A DNA stretch of 64,000 nt from positions 1 to 64,000 of the forward strand of contig JAURVB010002012.1 of NCBI GenBank assembly GCA_033002965.1, in the 5' to 3' direction. Of this stretch, positions 22,329 through 31,906 are shown piece by piece. The translations under genes were made by a program, and so were the position numbers. The first letter of the stretch is position 1, and each line of letters starts with the position of its first letter. This DNA comes from Piper betle (taxonomy: Eukaryota > Streptophyta > Magnoliopsida > Piperales > Piperaceae). The notes under the pieces are model-generated. The model had not been told where the DNA came from and did not search any database. It saw only the letters and a program-made list of their open reading frames with translations.

Positions 22329-24024
22329 CATATATATATATATTAAAATGTTGTTGTGCGCTGCATGAAAATGCAACGCATCAGTAGCGCATCAATTCCT
22401 GGCCATTGGATGAAAATCCAACGGCCCGGAATCGTTTTTTAAGACTTTCCTCCCCTCCCACTCTTCACGCCGCCCCCTCGGCGCTGCCCAGCCGCCCCGC
22501 CCCCGGCCGGCCCCTCCCTAGCCAAGTCCCTCCGAGCCCCTCTTGCAGCCACTGTTCCCACCGCCCCCACCCGCATTGTTCCCCACCCACGCAAGCCCCT
22601 CCCCTCACGCCGGTTTTTGCAGCCCCCTCGGCCGCACCCCTCTCCCGGCACTACCCTGCCCCCAGCCCCGGCACTTCCCCCAGCCAACCTGTAGCCATCC
22701 CCCACCGCCCCCGCGAACAACTGCGGCGGTCCCCCCTCATCGCGTTGCTCCTCCCGCTCACGGCCGCCCGTGCTCGGCCGGCGCCACGTGTTTCCCAACA
22801 GGCCCATCCAGCCCCGCGGCAGCCGCATTGTTGGCCAGTGGCCGCCGGCGGCAAAGTCGCCGGCAGAGGGTGGTGCGCCAAAACAAAGGGAAGAAACAAG
22901 GAGGGTATTTTGGTAATAAAAACTTTACTCGATCGGACTCGAGTTAATATTACAAAATAAATTTTAAAAATAAAATAATTTCCTAATAAAAACTTTATTT
23001 GATCCCGACTCGAGGTAAAATAATTTATTACAGAATTATTTTATTTTTTAAAATTTATTTTGTAATAAAAATTTATTCGGTAATAAATTTATTTTGTAAT
23101 AAAAGCTTGACTCGGTCCAGCACATGATCGAGTTAGGTTTTTATTACAAAATTATTTTATATTTTTTAAATTGATCTCATAATATTGACTCGAATCAGAT
23201 TGAATTAAGTTTTTATTATGAAATTATTTTATTTTTTAAATTTATTTTGTAATAAAAACTTGATTCGAGTCGAGACTGAGTCAAGTTTTCATCACGAAAT
23301 TATTTTAATTTTTAAATTTATTTTTAATCAAAACTTGAGTCGGTCCCGACCAGGGTCGATTCAAGTTTTTATTACAAAATTATTTTATTTTAAAATTTTT
23401 TATTTTAAAATCAATTAATTTATTTTAAAAAAATTTATTTCGTAATACGACTCTATCCCAACTCGAGTTAAGTTTTTATTACAAATTTTTTTAAAACTTT
23501 TTTTATTTTGTAATATTCACTCGAGTCGGGATAGAGTTAAGTTTTTATTACTAAATTATTTTTTTAATATATTTTGTAATAAAAACTTGACTCGGTCCCG
23601 TAGAGGACCGTGTTAAATTTTTATTACAAAATTATTTTTTATTTTTAAATTTAATTCGTTATATTGACTTGAATCAAGCCCAAGTCAAGTTTTTATTATT
23701 AAATTAATTTATTTTCAAAAAATTTATTTTGTAATAAAAACTTGACTCGAGTTGTGACCGAGTAAAATTTTATTACGTTAATACCCTCCCTGTTTCTTCC
23801 ACACCCCCCCCCTCTATTTTACTGCGACTGCGACTGCGGGAGGACGAGGGCAACCGGCAGGGAAGGTTGGGGTCAGGGCGCTCGGGGCAGGGGCGGACGG
23901 CGGGACGACGACGGGAGGGGTTGGGGGGGAAGGATTTTGATTGTGGGCGGTTGGATTTTCATCCAACGGTCCACAATCAAATGCGCAGCTGTGGGCTGCA
24001 TTTTGATGTAGTGCACAGTAACCC

Positions 24025-24064
<40 letters not shown>
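22329..24064. mobile_element. Hairpin-capped element 2, between TA microsatellites
   Basis: The left end is (TA)n at 22330-22343, a TGCGCT/AGCGCA stem (22357-22362/22386-22391), and GGCCATTGGAT-gaaa-ATCCAACGGCC (22401-22426, one mismatch). A C-rich arm runs 22440-22900, the AT-rich array 22905-23790, and a G-rich arm 23820-23935. The right end has 20-base arms (23937-23956/23961-23980, two mismatches), a short GCAGC/GCTGC stem (23985-23998), and (TA)n up to 24064. This is the uninterrupted version of element 1. The C-rich arm produces long proline/arginine-rich chance ORFs with no family resemblance. Confidence 0.65.
22905..23790. repeat. AT-rich inverted array inside element 2
   Basis: At least six alternations of (T)CAAGTTTTTATTAC and GTAATAAAAACTTGA, each followed by 35-45 AT bases. 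Most are bordered by a short GC word containing GACTCGA, CGACTCG or GGTCCCG. It is homologous to 21060-21655. No ORF or RNA gene is recognised. Confidence 0.75.
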
Positions 24065-24066
<2 letters not shown>

Positions 24067-24960
24067 TGCTTCCCTGCGCCAAAGGCAGGGAAGCGCATCT
24101 GCCCCACCTTTTATTCTGGGCCATCCGATTACGAGGACGGTCCAGATTTATTTATTTTTTTTAAAAAAATTTAATTTGATCTAGATCGTCCGACTAGAAG
24201 GACGGTCCAGATGATATGGAGGGGCGGAGGCGGAGCGTCGCCGCGGTCGCGGGGTAGGGAGGGCGCCCAGCTCTGGCCCCCGCCAGATGTGGGCACGCTG
24301 CGGGTGGGCAGCCGCGACCAGATTTGGCTGCCGCCGGCCAGATCCAGCCGCGACAGGCTGGACCTGGCCATCCCCAGGCCAGATCTGGTCGAGGGACGGC
24401 CAGGTCCAGCCTATCGCGGCTGGCGGCGGCCCTGACAGGAAAAAATTTTTGTGCCGCGGACTGGGCGGCGTCGTTCGCGGCGGGGAGCGAGGAAGAGGGA
24501 GGGGGAGGAAGCGCGTCCCATCCCCTCGCGAAGGGGTGCCGGCCGCGATGGTGGTGGTGCGACAGGGCGGCGGCGAGGGGGTGGGGGGCGATGCGGCGGC
24601 TGGACGACGGGGTCGATGGGGAACCGGACGGATGGGCGTCCGCGACTGGGCGGCGGGGAGCGAGGAGGAGGGAGGGGAGGAAGAGCCCGCCTGGTCCTGT
24701 CCGCCCTCGCCACGCCCCCCTCCCCTCGACCTCCCCCCACCCCGCCCAGCTCCCACCCGCCACCTACCACTCTCCTCCGCCCCCCATGCCGCCCTCGCCT
24801 CGCCTCGCCCGCCCGCTGGCGAAGGAGGGGGTGGTGGAAAAAAATTTTCATCAAATTTGGGCCGTCCGATCATAAGGACGACCCATATTGTCCCGGCGCA
24901 GGTAAGGGTTTCCTACCTCTTGCTGAGGAAACTTTTACCCTCTATATATATATATATATA
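24064..24960. mobile_element. Hairpin-capped element 3, between TA microsatellites
   Basis: It shares its left (TA)n tract with element 2. The left end has a perfect 10-base stem GCTTCCCTGC/GCAGGGAAGC (24068-24077/24085-24094) and then TCTGGGCCATCCG...AGGACGGTCCAGA (about 24116-24145), with a second GTCC-type hairpin near 24187-24212. The GC-rich body is 24215-24835. The right end has TGGGCCGTCC/GGACGACCCA (24858-24867/24876-24885), then GGTAAGGGTTTCCT/AGGAAACTTTTACC (24901-24914/24926-24939, two mismatches), then (TA)n. It lacks the AT-rich array of elements 1 and 2. Confidence 0.65.
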
Positions 24961-25507
24961 AAAGATCGGAAACATAGGTACCCGACAAAACATTTTGTGG
25001 AATCACATCGATTCAAACATGATGGGGGAGCCCGCCCAAGATTTTGAGGACAATAAAGAGTGTCGTTAGCGAGACGTTGAGTTTGGTAAGCTTACCAAAA
25101 CCGTAGCCCCAATCTGGGATCTTCCGTTTTAACCTTGCCGGCAGGTTTCCTTTGCCTCCTTTGCCCCACACGGACGTTCCAGCTGTTTTTCATATAATAT
25201 TTACTACCGTAATCCAATCGGGAGTTGCATTCTAAGCACCGTGTTCTCCAATGCAGTTGGGTGGTTTTCTTTTCTTGTCTGATAAGTCGCTGCATGGCTT
25301 ATAATTAATTCCCTCTCTTCCCCTTTTTGTCTCTCTTAGTTAATTAGTTATGGGTTTCTCCACCTTTGTAAGGATAATGTTTTTGTAAACTTGTCTTCTT
25401 GGTGTGCGAAGGCTAATGACCAGCAGGGACCTCGATGCCAATTTGCCAAGGGTGGTACTTTGAACTCGGCATTTGCTCCATTGCAAGCAACGGATAAAGG
25501 GGGATCA

Positions 25508-27697
25508 ATGACCACGATGATCCGGCATGATCAACGTCATTTTAACATAGGTGGAGGTACTTTGTTTCTTTCTGTATAGGGCATCATCGTTTCTTCAAGC
25601 GTCGTTGATCATAAGAATGAATTGCATTGCATTGTTTATTATTAATGTTTCCCAAGAGAAGGCTTTTTTTTCCTAGAGTTTAATGAATTTCTTATCTTTT
25701 TAGGCCCCATGAGAAGGCTGGAGAGTCTCTTGTATCGCTCGGGGAATCGACACTGTGCAGATTGTGGATCTCCCAACCCAAAATGGGTGTATGTATACTA
25801 GTTAATCATACGAGGCTCAAATAGCCTGGTAATTTTTGCGTCTTAAGACTATAATTATTTTCATTGAGATTTCTGAAATCAGGTCCATAAGTGTGGGGGT
25901 TTTTATATGCATCAAGTGCGCCGGAGTACATAGGAGCCTAGGAGTACATATATCAAAGGTATCATGTCGGAAAACTTTTGCAAGTGCAACATGTATCAAT
26001 TAGTGAAAAATCTTTGAGTTCTGTCTCATTGATTATTTCTTATATGTCTCTTCACAGGTTGTATCAGTGAAATTAGATGAATGGACAGATGAGCAAGTTG
26101 ATTCATTAGAGGGTGAGGGGGAAACACTGCAATCAACGATCGATACGAAGCTTTCCTCCCCGAAAATGTTGAGAAGCCAAAACCCAATTCTACAATCGAG
26201 GAAAGATCCAATTTCATCAGGTAAGAGGAAGGAGTACGTAGATCATCACCTGATCTCTTGTCATGAACCAGTAGAAGTTTTGAAGCCAAAACATGTTTCT
26301 TGCATAATTAGGCGAAAATACGAGCTGCAACACTTTCTAAGCTACAATTCACAAATTGGGTCTGCCCCATGGCCTTCTGCATCTAAGTTGCATTCTCCTT
26401 CCATGAAGAGTTATTTCTCCAGAAAACAAGAGAAGAAAAATTTTGAGAATCAGCAGACAAATAGCCGACTCCGTGGGCTTGGTCAGGCATTCTTGAACAG
26501 CTGGAGAAAAAAGAGTGTCGCAAAGCTTCGAGAAAAAACGCCGCGGTAAGGAGGTCGTCGTTCTCTAGACTAAAAAAGAGTAATGCTATGTTTCTCCACT
26601 TATCCAGTGACTCAATCGACCAAGTAATACCATGAAAGAAAGGATCCAATGTATCAGTGTTTTTAAGCCAGACTTAAGGAAAGTAAGTTCGCGATTATAA
26701 ATGTACTTCTCGTTTTTATGTAGGTGGGAATGGTGGAGTTTTTGGGATTGATAAAGGTGAATGTTGTAAAAGGTACAAAGCTAGCAATAAGGGATATCCT
26801 AACAAGTGATCCTTATGTGATCCTCACACTGGGCAATCAAGTGAGTGCCAACTGCCACCCCTTTCTCCGGTTTTGAATCCTAAATATTGAGGAACAGTAT
26901 TTTTCAGGAGTTTTATCCTTTAGGTAACAAGTTGATCATTACTCACTTTTGCAGTCTTTGAAAACTCGCGTCATTAACAGCAACTTGAATCCTGTATGGA
27001 ATGAAAAGATAATGTTGTCCATTCCAGATCCCATCCCACCTCTTCAATTGGTATGATTCATATTACTTTCTACATGACATTTATGCATTTGCATCTGGTA
27101 TCACTGCTTGATCAGCATTAGATACAAATGTAGCATTTCCTAATGACTGTTTTGATTTCTTGGAACACATGTTCGCCTATCTCAACTTCTAAAATTTCTC
27201 ATTTATTCCAAGTTTTTCTTTTTCTTTTTAACATTTTTGTTACTGCTGTTCCTTTATATCAAATATTAGTGTTTCATTCTTTGTTTGTGGCGTCCTGCAA
27301 TATGAGATTTCATAACTCTTAAAAGCAAAAATGGCAAGATGTAAAAAGCTTGCACCATCAGATATCAAGATATTTTTCATATTAGGATTTGATTAATCTC
27401 GTTTTTCCCCAGCAAGTCTACGACAAAGATACATTTAGTACAGACGATCGAATGGGAGAGGCTCAAATCGACATACAGCCACTGGTAGCTGCAGCAAAAG
27501 CTTACGAAAACTCAACGATGACAGAGCCCACGGTACAGCTGGGAAAATGGCTGGCTAGCGAAGACAACAAATTAGTGAAAGATAGTGTCATATTCCTCTC
27601 AGACGGCAAGGTGAAGCAAGAGATCACGCTCAGATTGCAAAAGGTTGAACGTGGGGAGCTAGAAATTGAACTTGAATGTATTCCTCTGAGCCAATGA
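25508..27697 (+). CDS. ARF GTPase-activating protein with C2 domain (AGD12/13 type)
   Basis: Exons are about 25508-25550, 25704-25788, 25883-25958, 26058-26220, 26312-26545, 26724-26840, 26955-27050 and 27413-27697. The N-terminus is an Arf-GAP zinc finger (CADC, 16 residues, CIKC) with the arginine-finger region GVHRSLG. The C-terminus is a C2 domain ([46 protein letters not shown]). Family members stimulate GTP hydrolysis by ARF and bind phosphoinositides in trafficking and gravity responses. Exon 4 shifts frame once near 26110-26123 (G5 run), and exon 5 ends one base out of phase with exon 6 (two A6 runs near 26505-26540). Either the assembly lost two bases or the gene is damaged. The first exon is open further upstream (to 25391), so the start is uncertain. 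Confidence 0.85.
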
Positions 27698-28292
27698 TGA
27701 AGCCACGACAGGAGGATAATAGCTAGCTTTGGATTCTGTTACTATTAGGAGGATACAAGATGGGTCAGCAGCATTATCAGTTGATAAAACAGCTTTTGGT
27801 TTCTGTTAGTGGTACCAGGTTTCCTTATAAACCAGTTTCGATGTTAGTTGAAGAATCATTGACAACAATCTCAGAACAGAAATGTCAATGGCTGATTTTC
27901 CCTCACAGTGGACGGCAAAATGACCACTTCGCAGTATTTTGATAGTTGAGATAGATAGCGTCCTCTTGTTGCCAGTGAATAAACATAAACAAGAACTATG
28001 ATCAGTAATCAAAGAAGAAAACAGGTAGAAGACAGACAAGCCCTTGCTAATTGCTATACATTCCTTAAAATGTCATTTTTTCTGTTTCATTACAATCATC
28101 TAGTAAATACATATGCATGACAAACAGTCAAGCAAGATTAGGCCAGCAATGACAATCAATATCCCATTGTCAATTCCTTCTTCTTTTTTCAACATATTGT
28201 CACTCTTTGCAACACAAGGGTGGTGAATGATGATTCATCCCACAAGAGATTAATTAAAAAATGAAAACAATCGGTACTAAAAGCAATTGCTC

Positions 28293-29340
28293 TCACCTGC
28301 AACAATCTGGGCACCTCACCAAGCCGTTCTCGTTGCAATCTGCACACCTTCGCAATTGATCATCTTCTTCACAGTACACCTTCCGACTGCCATTGCAATT
28401 GGCGCAGGGGACGAACCTCACACCGCCGCAACTTTGGCAGGAAAAGGCGCCGTCTTTCATAGGGAACCCTTGAAGAAGCTTAGCCAGCTCCCCCGTCTCG
28501 AGGAGCTGCCTGATCTCCTCCGCCCCGCCGACGTGCTTTCCCCGCACGAAGACCTGCGGCAAAGATGCCGACTTTTGTCCCAGAGCGCTCAGTAGTTCCT
28601 TCCGAAATGAGGAGTCCATGGAGATGTCGCGCTCGTCAACGGCGATGCGGAATCCGGCGAAGATGTTGAGCACGGCGCAGCAGTCCTCGTACGTCCGCCT
28701 GATACCGCGCAGCGTGGTGAAGTAGACGACGATCTTGTCGACGCCGTCGGGCAAATCGACCTTGCCGATATTGGACAAAGGCGAAACCTTGGCCGTCGGA
28801 ACCACCACCGGCGGCGACGGCGGCGTCGCCATCTCAAAACGAGGCCGAGAAACCGTCACCGAGCCGGGCTTGGAGGACCTCGACTGCTTGGGCTCTTTCG
28901 AGTAGGCGGCGCGCTGGTAGACGGCAGCGACGGCGGGATCCATGTCGGCGAGAAGCGACTCCTCCGACAAGTGCTTCCAGAGCGGGCGGGCGGCGGCGGG
29001 GCGCTTGACCGGACGGTCTTCGGAGGGCGGGTGGTGGAAGGTGAGCGATCGGCGGACGGCAGAGGGCGGGGGAGAAGATGCGGAGTCGTCAAGGCCGGCC
29101 ATGATGTCGGCGGCGTCGATGACGAGGGGGAGTCGGGAGGAGGGAGGGGGCGGGGAAGGGGGTGAGGTCGAGGGAGCCGAGGGTGGAGGAGGTGAGGGAG
29201 ACGACGTGGTTGGAGTCGCCGCGCCGGAGGGCCGGGTGGTGAACGAGCGGGGCCGGCAACGACAGCGTGCGCACGGGCGGTGGCGCCGGCGGCGGCGAGT
29301 CGAAGAAGCGGCCCTGTGACCGAGACGCGGTGCAGCCCAT
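28293..29340 (-). CDS. Plant glutaredoxin-domain protein with C-terminal CxxC zinc fingers
   Basis: A single-exon, minus-strand gene, about 349 residues if one base is removed. It starts MGCTASRS (glycine-2 and cysteine-3 suggest N-myristoylation and palmitoylation), followed by the family block HVVSLTSSTLGSLDL. The middle is low-complexity. A glutaredoxin fold follows (DKIVVYFTTLRGIRRTYEDC, VDERDISMDSSF, LPQVFVRGKHVGGAEEI), and it ends with four CxxC pairs (CQSC, CANC, CADC, CPDC) as a zinc-binding tail. The catalytic CPYC of classical glutaredoxins is replaced by TLRG, as is usual in this plant subfamily, so disulfide reductase activity is doubtful. The N-terminal frame (to about 29160) and the C-terminal frame (from about 29140) differ by one extra base in a C-rich stretch. 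Convergent with the ARF-GAP gene, 595 bases away. Confidence 0.88.
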
Positions 29341-31492
29341 CTGATTCTTATTAAGAAAGGTGCGTCAAAATGAGAGGAGAAGTAAGACAAAAGACAATGT
29401 GTTGCTGTCTTGTTGGATTGGACGGTTGGGTTCCCCTCCCTTTGAGCTCTTCTCTTTACCTATCTTCTTCTTTCGCGGTCGGAGGCGTACAAGAGAAGGA
29501 ATTCACAAATTCTTCCCAATGGAGAGGACTGGTGAAGGAGAAGGAAGAGGCCTGCTTTTGCTTGCAGTTTTTTTTCCTTTTCTTTTCTTCTTTTTTGTTT
29601 ATTTATGTGTGTAATGAATGATGTCACACAAAGATGAAGGAGGCGTGGCGTGATTCCAATTATATGTAGCGGACAGCATAAGTGTAAAGCGTGTTTCATT
29701 GTGGCGGTTGGAAATGGTAAGCGAGTTCAGGTGACAAACATGATCTCTGATCCTCCTCCTCTGTCAGAAATTTAGTTGCTTACAACATTGGAGTCGAAGG
29801 AAGAGGCGCCTTTGATGAGCTAATTCATTTTTTTAGTTGTCAGAAAATTTTCTTTTGACTTTTGAGGGATGGTAATAGAGTAACATCGTTTCTGGTAAAA
29901 ACATGGTTTCAGATTGTTGTCCAAATTTTTAAGAAAGCCGTTGGTTTTGGGCTTGGAAAACAGGAAGGGGAGTTTATTTTTCTGTAAAGGAAGATGAAGA
30001 TGTGCTGCTGGCGGCGACCATAATCAACAACTGCCTACCTAGAATGCGCGATCAATTTCCAGGAAGATGGCAGGGGCCTCCGATTCAGAATCTCAGTTTT
30101 CAGAGCATGACCGAGACTCGTCGGTGCTGGTCAGCTTTTGACGTACCCTTCCTTCCCCTGGGCTCCTTCCCGTGTACAACCACTCAATATCTTATACAAT
30201 AATTAGGACCGTAATTTTAAATACTATACCCAATTTAAATACCAGGCCGGATTTATATTTTCAGGCAGACCGCGAACTGCATAGTTTAACCAGACCAGAT
30301 TTAACCGAATTAATTCGGATTCCAGACATTATACCAGGTTTAATATTTAATTATATTTTACATATTTTTAAAAAATATATAAAAACCCCCATTAATTTCC
30401 TAAGTAATATTTTTATAAAAAAGTTAGTATAAGCAAGAGCAGAGCATCATTTACATTTTACGTAAAATCTTAAATTATAAAAATGGTTGGATCATAAAGG
30501 TAATTTTGTAAAAGTAACAAAAAATTACAACTTTGATTTAGATGAATGACTAAATTTTCATGCTATCGATATTCTTATATCAGTTGTTGCTAATACCAAT
30601 CCTTTTTATTTTTATACCTATATGAAAATAAAAATATACAAGTTTTATATTACTTAATAATAATTTTAAATCAAAATAATACTAACATTATCCAACAACA
30701 TACAATCTAATGATATAAAAAGAAAACGCACACACGTACATCATAGTTTTTCCCAACTGAATAATCAAAGATCAAACCTAATCAAGCCACAATATAATGC
30801 ATGACACATTACTTAAGAAAAGTTTGTATGATTTATAACCTAAATCAAGCCCGTTTCTTCCCAAAAATTAACATGCATGGCAAATCATTTGGCCTTAACT
30901 TAATCAATTAAATAAAAAGAGCACATACACTTTTTAACTTAACTAAGTTAGGGGAAAATTATAATATCAAAATCAGAGGATTGTAAGACAACAAATATAC
31001 TATAGTCGGATTGTGGGAAGCTTAAAGTGCGATGTTAATTGATAAATGAGATACAAACAAGACAAAAATACCTTTAACAACCCATAAAACGAATTTCAAC
31101 GAAGATTATCCGTCTATCGTTGCAGAAAATGAGTAAAAATTAAAATTCTACACCACATCGAATATAGTTTATTTACAACACAAATATATCATTACGAGAA
31201 CCAATATATCATTAACAATACAAAATATTTATCATAATAAATCGACGACAAGGCAGATCAAAGAACAGATCAGAACATATAGTAAGTTTATATTTTAGAA
31301 CAGATTAAAGAGCGAGCAACGAGGCACATCAGCAGCAAGGACTCTGGTGGCAGGCGAGTGCTAGCGAGGCGGCAGCGACAGCGGCAGATTGGGTATGAGA
31401 TTGGGTTTATGGAAATATAGTATTATATTGAACCGCCTAGTTCGAGTATAATTTTGGTACGCCGATTTTCACTAAAATTAGAGGCTTTTAAG
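29341..31492. other. Promoter side of the GRX gene, then AT-rich spacer
   Basis: The first 300 bases upstream of the GRX start contain T-rich/pyrimidine tracts expected of a leader. Beyond that no gene is seen. 30205-30330 holds degenerate words (ACCAGGCCGGATTTA, CCAGACCAGATTTAACCG) suggesting a decayed transposon. 30430-31480 is AT-rich without recognisable features. Confidence 0.4.
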
Positions 31493-31906
31493 TAGGGTTG
31501 TTAATTGAACGAGTTAACTCGTGAATATTTAATGTTCGGTTCGAGCTTGTTACTACTATATATATGAAATATAATAACACATATAGCTAAGATAGTTGAG
31601 ATGGTAAATATTCACACTTGATGACTTAAAGGTTATAGGTATCACATTGGCCTCGTTTATTTTAAGTGAGGTACTTTTGATTTTTAATCGAGCTCTGAGC
31701 TGGGCGAATAAGATCATAAAAATTCAACAGTTTTAGTATATTTGAACTCAGTCGAACTCGAACATATAAAAGATATTTAAATCGAACTCAAGTATATATG
31801 TTCAAAATTCGTTCGATTTTTAATCGAATTCGAACGAGTTTTAAATTATTTGAGCCAAATTCGAATATATATTGAGCTCGGCTCACTCGCTTAATTAACA
31901 CCACTA
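31493..31906. mobile_element. Second, decayed copy of the tRNA-bearing hAT MITE
   Basis: The ends TAGGGTTGTTAATTGAACG and TTAATTAACACCACTA match the copy at 16816-17400, and the core GATAGTTGAGATGGTAAATA with the following anticodon-arm block (CTTGATGACTTAAAGG) is kept. It is about 170 bases shorter, having lost part of the CGAGTCGAG-rich left half. Target duplications are not clear (CTTTTAAG versus TTTTCAAC), consistent with age. Confidence 0.8.

Noticed and set aside
22406..22960. Open frame of 184 residues in element 2
   Set aside because: Composition-driven Pro/Arg/Ala run in the C-rich arm, starting in a terminal hairpin and ending in the AT-rich array.
24181..25047. Overlapping open frames of 147-230 residues in element 3
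   Set aside because: Four frames on both strands are open over the same GC-rich body, and none shows a domain.
28293..29390. Uninterrupted 365-residue frame for the GRX gene starting at 29390
   Set aside because: Its first 75 residues are Arg/Ser/Pro-rich shadow sequence, while the true family N-terminus MGCTASRS...HVVSLTSSTLGSL is in another frame. A one-base slip near 29150 explains both.
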